Origin: Cinnamomum chago
Taxonomy: Eukaryota; Streptophyta; Magnoliopsida; Laurales; Lauraceae
Length of the DNA: 64,000 nucleotides
Direction: 5' to 3'
Assembly (NCBI GenBank): GCA_038049695.1
Contig: CP142456.1
Span: 69,684,922 to 69,748,921 of the forward strand
The position numbers were made by a program, and so were the translations under genes. Under the pieces are notes generated by a model. It had not been told where the DNA came from. It saw only the letters and a list, made by a program, of their open reading frames with translations, and searched no databases. This document shows, piece after piece, positions 54,716-64,000 of this stretch. Positions within the stretch are counted from its first letter, which is position 1, and each line of letters begins with the position of its first letter.

Positions 54716-56615
54716 AAAAACAGCTGACAGAATTTTGTCTCCAATAACCTGTAGCATTCACACCTATACACATTCATAGTAAACAATCATCAAATGGTTC
54801 ACAAAATATAAAATTGAAATCAATAGACTATCTTGAACTCAAATATTAAATTTATAATATTTGAATATCCATACATCACACATCTACCTCATATAACCTT
54901 CTAACTACTTTCATCCACACCATTTCCAAAAAAAAAAAAGACTAACAAAGAGTTCATTCCATCACATTTGTTGTGGCTTTAAATTTTTCCAATGTCAATG
55001 TTTACTGCTAGCTGATTCCAATTGTCTTGTTCAAAAAAGCCCTCCCATTAACTTGTAGCATTCTTTGCAACGAACTACTTGTCTTGCATAATTAGTATAT
55101 TCCTCTGAGCATCCTCCTGAAAAACAAAACAAAAACGAGGCTAAACAACAGCAATAATGAATAATGAGCAGCTCAGAAACTTAGTCATAAGGGGAAATTA
55201 ATCAAGTTGACACAAGCTACAAATACAGACATACATAGCACAAAAACACTAAAACCTTTAGAAGTCGTTTGCCTTTTGCACATGATATGTGTAACTACAG
55301 TTTATAAATTATATATATATATACATATGTTTTTATCTTGATATGTTCTATGCTAACAAATAGAACCATTTTACAATAAATTATTTTATGTATTCCAATT
55401 CCTTGGAAACAAACATGCCCATTTTTTCATCAATGAATTCTTTTTATACTAATTTCATTTAAACAAACATGTCCTTTTCCGATGAATGAGAAGTTATTCC
55501 TATGGAATCAGCCTGGTCTCTTCAAGGCTCTTCCATTTAGTGCAGGGTCGGTATGGAGCATCAGTTCCCTGCTCTGCCTGAAGAGCCTTGAGTAGCCAGC
55601 CTCCTGTATCTTGTTCCTTGCTGCTGGTTGGTACTTGTGCAGAGCCTAGTTTAGTAGGGGAGACTTCTATGCACATTGTTGAGAAGAGATTCCAATTCCT
55701 CTTGCTTCTTGTTTCAAGTCTGCTCAAGTGTTGAGCCCTGTAGTCTGTAGTGTTATGAAGTGGTGTCGCAGTTCCATGCAATTAGCTGCCACTAGGTCAA
55801 TTAAGGATTTAATTGCAGGTCAATTCAGGATTTAATTGCGCCTTTTGTTCCCTCATCGAAATCTGTCCTAGGATGTTCTGTAGCAGTTAGTCAGGTTCTG
55901 AGTTTCACTCGAAGGTTCGTGGGATCGGCAGCCCCTCCCTGGGTTTTCAGAGATAGAAAAAGGAGAGCAACAGGGTTTGATCCAGGACCATTTATTTCCA
56001 GGTGTCAGTAATTCAGTATGCAAAGCTATGCCACATCAGAATCTCAAGGTAAGCTATGATCAACCAGTTTTACGTTAGCCAACAGTTTACAATCTAGAAC
56101 AAAGTGGGGAATGTATAATATGTCGTCTTTCCACTAGTTCCTGATATTTGCTATAGATAATCAATGTCGAAAATGCTTCTAACAGATAAGCAGTTAGATG
56201 CAGAAATGATGGGGCTCGATGATATCTTTTTATCGAAATTGATAGTGATTGAGAAAGAGAAGCTTACTCTGAGAGAAGCTTTCTTGAACTTGTTCATTGC
56301 TCTGAACTGTTTAAGTCTATTCAAAACAGCATTATCCATGGATGATCTGAAAAAAATGACATTTATCACTTGGTAAATATATTTGGCAAGGAATCCAAAT
56401 AATTTATAATCTTCTTCTAAAAAAAAAACATATAGACGAGACATTTTTCTTTAGTTAGAAAACCAAGAAAATATCAATTAGAGGAAACACATTATCCAAA
56501 ATCCATGTGGTTTCATTTCTTTTCTTCTCCTTGTCAGAAGGTTTCCAGTAGGTGTTGCAGTAGACTTAGTCTTTGAATCAAGAATCCAGGAATAAACTGA
56601 TCTGTGATCAGTTTA
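54716..56615. other. Unassigned interior of the CACTA element
   Basis: 55500-56130 is less AT-rich and may be a retrotransposon remnant, but no domain was recognised. A plus-strand frame at 56164-56376 starting MSKMLLTDKQLD is unassigned. Confidence 0.4.
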
Positions 56616-56841
56616 AGGGAGGGTTTGTTGCAGTAGACTTAGCTTAATCTGTTAATTCTGTTAATAAATCCCTATTGTTTAGGGGGTTGACCTGTTCTTT
56701 AGCTTAATCCCACAATCACAGTGGAGTGCCTTTTATTTCTAGTTTCTGTTACTGTAAGGCTTTATAAATAGCCCCATGCGTATGCAATAATAAGTGTGAG
56801 TTTTCTCCCAGTTTGTCAACTTCTATATACCAACATTAACA
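56616..56841 (+). mobile_element. Short copia-like LTR with primer-binding site
   Basis: It starts TGTTGCAGTAGACTTAG, has TTTATAAATAGCC, ends ACATTAACA and is followed by TTTGGTATCAGAG, complementary to the initiator methionine tRNA end. The first 17 bp recur at 56553-56569. The internal domain is absent: LINE sequence follows within 120 bp. Confidence 0.75.
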
Positions 56842-56934
56842 TTTGGTATCAGAGATTTGGAAGTGGGTCTGCCCACAGTTTGTTTGCTAAGTGTTTAGCT
56901 TTCGGCTCCTTTCTGTTTTGGAGTTCAAAAGCTT

Positions 56935-57029
56935 CACCTTGGCTAGTCTCTAAGGCTGTACTTTTTTCTTCGCTTGTCCTAGGGGCTTCAGCCCTTTTCT
57001 CAATACTAAATTACCAATTCGCAAAAAAA
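56935..57029 (+). mobile_element. 5'-truncated LINE tail
   Basis: CTTGTCCTAGGGGCTTCAGC, CCCTTTTCTC and TTACCAATTCGCAAAAAAA match the 3' UTR of LINE-2 (inverse of 22213-22290). The poly(A) is 57023-57029. Confidence 0.75.
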
Positions 57030-57985
57030 TTCTATTCCATACAAACAAACAAGCCCATTCTATGAAGTTTAACGTATTTCAACTCCATGAATTGGACAAT
57101 GTAATACAATTCCATATAAAAGAACAGACCCATCCATTTCATGAGATGGAATTTATTTCTCATACAAACAAACAAGCCCTTTCCATGTATTTCAATGTAT
57201 ACAGACATACCCATTGTCCAAAAATGAAAAAAAATGTGCCCACCTTGGGAACCAAATCCTATACAGACATACACAAAGTATATATGTAACAGACTAGAAT
57301 GGTTACCACAAAAGAAAAACTCAGGCCATATAATTTAAGAACTGTTAATATGTAACAGATGACAAATCATGTTAAAGTTACTTCACTTGATGCAAACCAT
57401 TGTATTTATGTGCAATTATTACACACTTTCAACAGAGCTCTTTAGTTTCCAGCAAAATGGCAATGGGCTGCAGCAAAAAGGAAAATAAAAAACAAATCTA
57501 TAAATGAATGCACAAGAGAACAAAATGAATGCATAGATCAGATTTGCACAATATAAAAATAAATCTAGATACATTAACCCGGATACCCAATTGGTTAGTT
57601 GAAGATGATTCATAATTTTGTTTTCTTTTTGGAACCCCAATGTTATAAACATCCCAATAGACACTGAAAATGAGCAAGTAAAATAGCAACTAAAAACTGT
57701 ATCAAGGTGATCCCATCCTTCTCTTCTCTAAGCACCTCTAGCAATCAAACTCAACATTTACGGTAGACAACTTTTTTCAAAATTGAGAATTTAATTGTGC
57801 ATGTGGGGAAAAATATAGATGGGGCCTCTTCAGTACGAAGAACCAGAGACACCGGTATCAGGTGGCAAGCCAAAACTAGATTAGAAATGACAAGCATACA
57901 ACAAAAGAACTCAAACGATATTTAGGATTTTAAATTGGCTACTACATCCTCACATGACCAATATAATAGACACATGTGAACTTAC
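57030..57985. other. MITE-like and unassigned sequence
   Basis: 57030-57290 repeats CATACAAACAAACAAGCCC in a way common in plant MITEs, but clear ends were not found. The rest is unassigned. Confidence 0.45.
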
Positions 57986-58877
57986 ATTCAAGCGCTGAAC
58001 AATCTCTCCCTTAACGGAGGCATCGACATACTTCCACCTACGAACACTCGGATCTGGTAACCTTGTTCGCACTTCTACACCAATCTTTGAGGCTAGTTTT
58101 GAGGCATAGGCCCCTACCGGTGCACGAAATTCTGGAGGGATAGGCACATTAAGCTTTCCATATCTATCAACAATGCCTTGAACCTCTTTGCCGCGACTCG
58201 GGCCACGAACACTCTTAACAGCTGATATTGTGAAGCCATAATATTGAATTAGTTAGTATGTGAACAAATTTAAATAAGATCTCAAATCAATGTACATAAA
58301 GAGTGTATCTTACCAATAGTATTACCGGTAGTCACCTCAACTCGAGGACTACCTTGAGGCTCGACATTGAGAGGTGGTGAGGGATGGCTACCCGCCTCAG
58401 GACGGGAAGAGGTATCCCCCTCTTCTGGTGTTCGGGTCAATGCCTCAAGATGTAATTGTGAACGGGCTCTAGATGGCACCTGTAACAGCTGAATAACATA
58501 ATAAAATATGAATATACGTACAAAGAAAAACATGTGTATGAATTGAATCGATAAATAAGAAAGAATATATTTCACAATGCATAAACGCGTAGTACCTCAT
58601 GCTCAAAAGAATCATTGGATTCAGCGTGACTGCCATCTTCACCCTCTGACGGCTGATAATCATCGTCATTTTCCTCAATCGCTATTTGTTGTTCCTTCCT
58701 CAATTTCTTATGTTGGGCAGCCTTCAAAGCAGTTGTTATATTCTTCAATCCTAGAGCATTCATTCTCTGTCGGTTTCTTTTAATTGTCTTCGTTCTTTGC
58801 TTCTCATAGTTCGTTACCTTCTTCCGGGGAGTACTTCGTTTGGTCAACTGTTTTTTTGTCGTGTCCATTTTGCCCAA
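57986..58877 (-). pseudogene. Ptta/TNP1-like CACTA gene, 5' three exons only
   Basis: Three exons with GT-AG borders: 58596-58877 (starting MGKMDTTKKQLTKRS, very basic, with acidic end EENDDDYQPSEGEDG), 58314-58479 (Ser/Pro-rich, RTPEEGDTSSRPEAGS) and 57986-58221 (VRGPSRGKEVQGI, NVPIPPEFRAPVGAYASKLA, ending VKGEIVQRLN). The third exon has the same plan as exon 2 of the Ptta gene at 8879-10502 (IEIPEGLSRPVGKYAKQF, then KPKHRQIFYDRIL). The following exons with the VNHCAGSKSF block are not found to the left. The three exons themselves are open. The gene is probably 3'-truncated by later insertions between 54.7 and 58 kb. An undetected distant exon cannot be excluded. Confidence 0.72.
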
Positions 58878-59225
58878 CTATAAAGCATAATTGAACAATT
58901 TTTGGGTGGATACGCATAATTCAACATTAGAATGTAAAGAAATATAATTATGTATTTCTATACATGATGCATAAAGTAACAATCTCAATGAGTGGATATG
59001 TCATATAAGCTCTAAATCCTTGAAATGTGGCTAGAGTGAGAGCGATGATTTTTTTCTTAACCTTTTACATATCATAGAACAAATTAATTATGAACCCATC
59101 AGACACATAATATGACCAATCAACAACAAACATACATGACTGGATGAACCCCACAAGTGAATTTCAACTACATTAGTTAACAACAATGTTCATATAGAGT
59201 AAATGCAAAATAAAAACTACAAATC

Positions 59226-60329
59226 CTAGTCCACATCGAGATCCATATCACAATCCACATCAGGTTCATCATACTCTCCATTTTCTTCGTCATTTCTATT
59301 CTCTATCATTACTCCAACAGATGACCTAACCCTTGTAACAACTTCCCCTTCAACACCATCTCTATAACATTGAACATTAGGGCCAATGTCAATTGGAACA
59401 ACATCGGTAATATTTTCTTGTTGGAACACATCGTTTTCTTCTGGTTGATCCGATGCTTCTCCATCACCCACCTCTGGTACATCAAAGACACCCCGGTGTT
59501 GCACTCGTTGGACGACTTGCCATGGTTGACGCCATTTGGTATCGTTTAGGTAAAAGACTTGCTTAGCCTGGCTAGGCAAGATGAAAGGGTCATATTGATA
59601 CCACCGGCTTGTGACATCAATACTTATGCAATAATCATCGGTTCGGAGTGTTCTACTTCGACCTGTGTTTCCTGTGTTGTACCATTCACACTGGAACAAT
59701 ACAACTTTGTTATGACACATGTACTCCAACTCCCAAACATTGCGAAGTATTTTCTTAGCTTCATAAAATGACTTTGGGACCAAATTATCTTTCGGTAAAA
59801 GTTTTGCTAAAAACTCCAACAGCATGTCAACTGATTTATTGGTCCAATGGCATGTTACCTTCATATTAAGTAGCTCGATGACAAACTTCAACAGAGTGTA
59901 ATCTGTGCAACCTAAGTACACCTCACGTTTGGCATCGTTCAAAAGTTTATCAAACGTCCGTACTTCCTCATACTGGGGTGCGTTGTTTGGTTCTCCTCTT
60001 ATTCGATCTTCCACTAAGGCATCAATACCACCTAAAACCTCATCTTCATCAACTGCCATTTCATGGTGAGCCTCATTTGATAGCCTGGCTTCCCCGTGCT
60101 CATGCCAAATAGTGTACGTTTGCATAATCCCATATTGAAGCAAATGTATTTGCACATTTCGAAGATCTTGGGAATAATAGTTCACACAGTTCAGACATGG
60201 GCACGGAATTTTACGTTCCTGGTCAACAGCTGCCATTGCAAATTTAATAAATGACGTCACCCCATCAATATATGGCTGGCTCATCCTTCCATGGGACGTC
60301 TTACCCAATGCAATCCAACTCTTGTCCAT
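59226..60329 (-). CDS. Intact 367-residue TNP2-derived ORF: transposase-associated domain fused to DUF4216, catalytic core missing
   Basis: The uninterrupted ORF begins MDKSWIALGKTSHGRMSQPY and carries the N-terminal transposase-associated domain with Cys residues CPCLNCVNY (about residues 43-51). A linker follows, then the first part of the Tnp2 region (CTDYTLLKFVIELLNMK, SFYEAKKILRN near residue 190). Directly after AKKILRN it jumps to WELEYMCHNKVVLFQCEWYN, DVTSRWYQYDPFILPSQAKQ and WRQPWQVVQRVQHRG, which is DUF4216, and ends in an acidic tail. Complete TNP2 proteins have the catalytic Tnp2 core and DUF4218 between these parts. The join is in frame and in a single exon, with no stop over 1.1 kb. 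It could be a repressor-like or domesticated remnant, or a recent internal deletion not yet decayed. Confidence 0.85.
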   Translation of the reverse strand: MDKSWIALGKTSHGRMSQPYIDGVTSFIKFAMAAVDQERKIPCPCLNCVNYYSQDLRNVQIHLLQYGIMQTYTIWHEHGEARLSNEAHHEMAVDEDEVLGGIDALVEDRIRGEPNNAPQYEEVRTFDKLLNDAKREVYLGCTDYTLLKFVIELLNMKVTCHWTNKSVDMLLEFLAKLLPKDNLVPKSFYEAKKILRNVWELEYMCHNKVVLFQCEWYNTGNTGRSRTLRTDDYCISIDVTSRWYQYDPFILPSQAKQVFYLNDTKWRQPWQVVQRVQHRGVFDVPEVGDGEASDQPEENDVFQQENITDVVPIDIGPNVQCYRDGVEGEVVTRVRSSVGVMIENRNDEENGEYDEPDVDCDMDLDVD

Positions 60330-60701
60330 GTCTGGTCACAAACCAACTTAACTAAACTAACAACTAAGCTGCGAGAATAAGAAAAGAAATTGATAAATAA
60401 TAAAAGAAAATAAATAACAAGGCCATACATAAAAATCTGAAAAAAATTATAACATTTCATGTTTTTTTTAGGAGTGGAGAGTTTGTATTGATAATTAGAT
60501 TGCGTTTATACGACAAAAGAAAATGGGAGCTGCATTGAGTGTGTCCCACACACAAGGGGACACACACACAGAGGGGAGACATATATCATAGGTTGCCTCC
60601 TTGTGTCTACTACTTTCCTTACATGTCCATCATGGTCCCCTCCAATCCTTTAATACTTTAACTTCATTAATATTTGGACATGATTAATTTTATGTTTGCA
60701 G
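60330..60701. other. Spacer between CACTA gene and CPL4-like exon
   Basis: AT-rich; the element's right border presumably lies here. GTGTGTCCCACACACAAGGG near 60540 is a small inverted repeat. No gene. Confidence 0.5.
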
Positions 60702-60879
60702 GATTTGAGGCTAGGCACTGAAGAAATTGCTCGATTACGTGATGCAGATGTAAAGAACTTGTTACGGCATCAAAAGCTTTATCTGGTTCTAGACTTGGAC
60801 CATACTCTCCTTAATTCAAATCATATTAATGTCATCTCACCACAAGAGCAATATCTGAATGAACCACATCCATTGAAAG
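60702..60879 (+). pseudogene. CPL4-like RNA polymerase II CTD phosphatase, isolated exon
   Basis: A 178 bp exon bounded by TTTGCAG and GGTGTG encodes DLRLGTEEIARLRDADVKNL, LRHQKLYLVLDLDHTLLNS and a short acidic stretch. DLDHT is the catalytic DxDxT motif of FCP1-type phosphatases, and the flanking residues match the plant CPL4 subgroup, which removes phosphate from the Pol II C-terminal domain. No exon for the upstream part or for the rest of the FCP1 domain or the BRCT domain is visible in the flanks. The exon itself is open. It is best read as a gene fragment, either carried by an element or left by a rearrangement. Confidence 0.85.
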
Positions 60880-62674
60880 GTGTGACTTCCAGCTATTGTA
60901 CTTATACTTGGTGTTGTTTGTCAATGATACTAGAATGTTTTCTCTGAGCGACATTTGCACTTTTCTGAAGCACAGAACCCTGTTTTACAAAAGTAGTTAC
61001 AACTACCTGTTCTATTTGATAATCTGGTACTATGAAACTAATGACATCAACATATGATATGAGTGACTGTCATGAATAGCTAGATTGCTCCTAAGTTGGA
61101 AAGTAGCCCGAGCCCACTTGGTTGCATCTCACTTGAAGAATTGTACCAGCATATAAATGATAGACTAGCATATAAATGATTTCTTATTCCAGCCAAAACA
61201 TGAATTCTCTTTTCTGCTGTCTTGTTTTTCTTCTTGCATTTCTTAGCACTGTAACTAGATATCTCTTTCTGTAAACAGGTTTTGCAAGAGAGGATTTCTT
61301 TGATATAGATTTCTTATTTCAAATGAATTGTGAACATTTCGTACTTCTAGTTCTCAAGTTTCAAATACAAGTACAAATACTGTAAAAACTGTGGTTTCTT
61401 GAACGTTTTAGATTCTTAATACTCATTTTCATTTCTTAGCAAGAGAAATGCCTTGTCTTAACAACCACCAAATGTTTTCTGCAGCAGTATCTTAGGAACA
61501 TAAATCCATCTATTTAATGATTTGCATTGCATGTACTTGCTGCAGCAAACAGGAAGGGTCAACATATCTCTTTCTCTGCTTTTTAATTAATTTTTCCTAT
61601 TTAAATGTTGTTGTTTGCATCTCCTTCTCATCCTATTTGTCTCGGCTGTTCTTGTAGCATCTGTTATGTGGCTGTCCTCGATGAGAATATGAGATTATTG
61701 ATACAGATCAAATATAATAATAATAATTTTGAAACTACAAATGCATCAACCTCTTTAATACCATATGATCAGACTTGCTAGTACCATGGACAATCTAGTC
61801 TCTCCTGTGGAATTGAGAAAAATCTGTTCACTATCCCACCTTTTGGTCCTGTTTTCAAATGTACAGTGGGAAAAACCAAACAAGCAATGGCCATTCAGAA
61901 GGAGGTAGAGGAGAAGTAAAGTCTCCTTACTCTTCAGTAAAGTCTCTGTCGCCAATGAGAGAAGTTCCAACAGGAAAAGTCCTACCCCTATAACAAAAAT
62001 AACCACAAATTTCACTAAAATTAGAGGTAGAGGAGATTTTTCAATATATATTTCTCATACATCATCAATTCTATTACAACCATTGCCATTCAGAATAAAC
62101 AATGGTAATGAAAAGGACCTAATTTGAATAACTATAGGGTATGTACATGTATGTGCATTCTTGGATGTCTAAACTGAATTATAGAAAATTCCATGACACG
62201 GGGGACAATAAAGGTGCAGAACCATAATGCTTGCATAGACCATAAAGATTATAAGATGGAATTTGAGTAGTGTTATCTGAATGAGGTTGTATTGAATAGT
62301 GTTTTAGCCATTAGCACTAGTCTTAATTATCGTGTCAGTATGTTTGTCACTATCTAATCCTTCAAATAAATGTAATTAAAGAAGATCTTTGCTTTACAAA
62401 GGTCACTATCTAATCCTTGACATGCTTAAGACTAAAATCAGATGTTCACAAAATACCATGTTCAATTGAAACAGAAAATTTCAGATCACATACATGGCTA
62501 AGTTTGCTCAAAGAAGTGATGAGTGAAGCTATCCTCTAATTCAATACTGTAAAGTAAATCTTTTAGTATATGCACAAGTCATAACATTGGATAAATAAGG
62601 ACAGTTTTAAGATTTCACTTGGTATAACCAAAACTCACACATGCCTACATAATTAAAAAAAAAAAAACAAACAG
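60880..62674. other. AT-rich spacer between two gene fragments
   Basis: No exon of the CPL4 or WG-repeat genes is recognised. A minus-strand open frame at 61755-62015 has no recognisable motif. Confidence 0.55.
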
Positions 62675-63794
62675 GGCCTAAAAAGCCTGATTTAGAGAGA
62701 TCTAATTGGGGAAGTTGGAATTCGAATGGAGCAAGTTTGGAAAGGAGTCAAGATGCCAAGATTGATGACGAGAGTCATTGGAATGGAAACACAATGGAAA
62801 GTCAGGGAGGCCAACAACATCAAGAATCTACTAAAAATGTTTGGAATACTGACATGATGGAGAACCAAAATGGCTTTTCTAAACCTTCCTCAATCACGAA
62901 TTCAGGCGCTTGGGATCTTCATATTTCTAAAGAAACTTCTGCTAAAAGGTCTTTGGATGGCTGGGGTGCCAAATCATATGATCGGGGTAGTCAGAATTCA
63001 AATTAGGCCCATGTTGAGAAGGTTTCAGAAGTTGATGGTTCGAATGGAAATTCCTGGGGTGCTCAAATTTCGAAAGAAACCCATTCTAAACCGTCTTCAG
63101 ATGGATGGGGTGCAAACACAGATGGTTGGGGTGGTCATAATTCAACTGAAGTTGCTACTAAGAAGGTAGCAGTTGTTGATGGTTGGAACGACAAGTCTGA
63201 TGTTTGGAGCAATCGGAAATGGAAGGTAACCGAGTCTCAAAGGTCTTCCGAAATGAGTGCGAAGCATTCTAAGTCAGACGCTTGGGCTGGCCAGAGTTCA
63301 AAGGTAACCAATACTGTGCATTCTAGAGGTAGCTGGGCAGCAAAGTCAAACATCTGGCGTGATAGTGATTCAAACAAAAACCCTGAAGAGAAGGATACAC
63401 ATGGTGTTTGGAAACGAACTTCATATAATACAAATTCAGATGGTTGGGATTGGTCAAGATTCAAAGGATATACAGACACAGAAGTCTATAGATGCTGCTG
63501 GTGGTAATACAAATTCAGAACAGAAAAGAATTCCATGCTGAGAGATCCATGGAAATTGGTGGTATGAGTGAAAAATCTGATGTTTGGGGTTCTCAAGTTT
63601 CAAAAGAAGCCAACATTGAGAAGTCTTCAGATACTGGTGGGTGGAATGCAAACATAATGCCAGACCGGTTAAATCAACAACCAAAGGCTACTGGTTGGGG
63701 TTTAACAAGGTCTCCAAGGTGGGGTTCTTCAAATAATTTTGACCAGCAAAAACCCGAAGAGCCGATTTTCCAAGCCACCTGGAAAGTCAGATGA
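62675..63794 (+). pseudogene. WG/GW-repeat (AGO-hook-like) exon, with stop and frameshift
   Basis: After an A-rich acceptor (ACAAACAG at 62674) the frame reads SNWGSWNSNG, GAWDLHISKETSAKRSLDGWG, NSWGAQISKETHSKPSSDGW, DGWGGH, SDVWSNR, DAWAGQSSK, SDGWDWSRF and, in another frame, SDVWGSQVSKEANIEKSSD and ATGWGLTRSPRWG. At least fifteen Trp residues stand next to Gly or Ser/Asp in units of about 30-35 residues (SKExxxKxSSDGWG). Such WG/GW platforms bind ARGONAUTE4-class proteins in the C-terminal regions of Pol V subunit NRPE1 and of SPT5L/KTF1; I cannot tell which is the source. A TAG at 63003-63005 and frameshifts near 63480-63540 break it. No catalytic domain of either protein is present. Confidence 0.72.
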
Positions 63795-63819
63795 CACAGT
63801 CAGATGACACAGATGATAC

Positions 63820-64000
63820 TGGTCTAGAGCCTTCTATTCCTCTTCTTCTTCTTTAGTTTCCTCCTCTGTTTCTCAAAAGCTGCAGCCTACAAAAAATGAC
63901 ACAGTTGGAGATTCCTTGGGCTGGTATGACAAGCTCCAAAAACCCACCATAAACTACCAGAAATGGGCTGCCGGCAAGAACTTCAGCTTGGGAGACTTTC
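63820..64000 (+). pseudogene. Early-nodulin-like (phytocyanin/cupredoxin) protein, 5' part, frameshifted, cut by window end
   Basis: One frame gives a signal-peptide end (FFFSFLLCFSKAAAYK). After a run of six A at 63889-63894 another frame continues DTVGDSLGWYDKLQKPTINY then QKWAAGKNFSLGDF to the window edge. This is the N-terminal part of the plastocyanin-like domain of early-nodulin-like or mavicyanin-like extracellular proteins. The one-base shift at the A run breaks the join. No promoter is seen: WG-repeat sequence lies immediately upstream, with a duplicated CAGATGACACAG (63789-63811) at the junction. What follows beyond 64000 is unknown. Confidence 0.78.

Larger units (their letters stand above)
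53936..60400 (-). mobile_element. CACTA element, minus orientation, right (5') end not identified
   Basis: CACTACAAGAAATTTGGGG at 53936 is a classic CACTA terminus. It is followed to about 54715 by TTTCGTC, AGACGAAA and ATTTTGTC repeats. Two element genes lie further right on the minus strand, TNP2-derived (59226-60329) then Ptta-like (57986-58877), in the proper order for an element whose 3' end is at 53936. The 5' terminus should lie just right of 60330, but none is convincing. An LTR, a LINE tail and MITE-like DNA sit inside. Confidence 0.75.

Noticed and set aside
54708..54735. CACTACACCAAAAACAGC looks like a second CACTA terminus
   Set aside because: It lies inside the subterminal repeat field, the surrounding ATTTTGTCTCCAAT motif continues on both sides, and no partner terminus was found.
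60460..60476. TTTTTTTTAGGAGTG as the right end of the 53936 CACTA
   Set aside because: It matches the terminal repeat poorly, has no subterminal repeats beside it, and the flanking triplets do not agree.
1..64000. CRISPR arrays, bacterial operons or phage genes
   Set aside because: All repeats found are transposon termini, minisatellites or microsatellites; gene structure is eukaryotic throughout.

Overview
This is plant nuclear DNA. Nearly all recognisable sequence belongs to angiosperm transposon families: CACTA/En-Spm elements with TNP2 and Ptta genes, hAT elements, L1-clade LINEs, copia and probable gypsy LTRs, and a Cassandra-type element carrying 5S rRNA sequence. Introns have GT-AG borders, the background is AT-rich, and the few non-transposon fragments are plant proteins (glycyl-tRNA synthetase, ABCB transporter, CPL4-like phosphatase, a WG/GW-repeat protein, an early-nodulin-like cupredoxin). 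The species cannot be fixed; a dicot or magnoliid-grade angiosperm is most likely.

Layout. 1-11812 reads as an old, decayed CACTA element (TNP2 pieces at the left, Ptta pseudogene at 8879-10502, terminal repeats ending at 11812). It is interrupted by a solo LTR (379-857) and by a young non-autonomous CACTA (1569-6366) that carries exons of a glycyl-tRNA synthetase, an ABCB transporter and an unidentified gene. 13081-32245 and 40790-48342 are two copies of one direct segmental duplication. Each copy has an intact gene for a small secreted two-cysteine peptide (13379-13693 and 41090-41377). A third, diverged member lies between them on the other strand (39430-39799). It has a frameshift, and its 5' flank is replaced by a copia-type LTR.

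The two copies record transposition history. Copy A alone has a nearly intact 5.7 kb LINE (14895-20607), a hAT MITE (31600-32145) and a 5.7 kb composite insert (24886-30549) with a tandem Cassandra array, another solo LTR and a CACTA terminus. Copy B keeps the empty sites. Both copies share a nest in which a long LTR sits in a LINE that sits in a copia solo LTR. Between the copies lie a copia fragment with a paired empty and occupied target site (33573-36212), a dead LINE (36105-38325) and a Mutator-like MITE (38855-39210).

48343-53935 is a decayed hAT element with a BED-finger transposase pseudogene. From 53936 to about 60.4 kb lies another CACTA element on the minus strand. It holds a Ptta-like gene and an intact 367-residue ORF that fuses the transposase-associated domain to DUF4216 without the catalytic core. 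The last 3.3 kb holds three unrelated gene fragments in a row: a CPL4-like exon, a WG/GW-repeat exon and the 5' part of a cupredoxin-like gene.

The only host genes that look intact are the two secreted-peptide genes. The transposon ORFs that look intact are the first LINE's ORF2 and the TNP2-derived fusion ORF. Family names rest on motifs read by eye; no database search was run.
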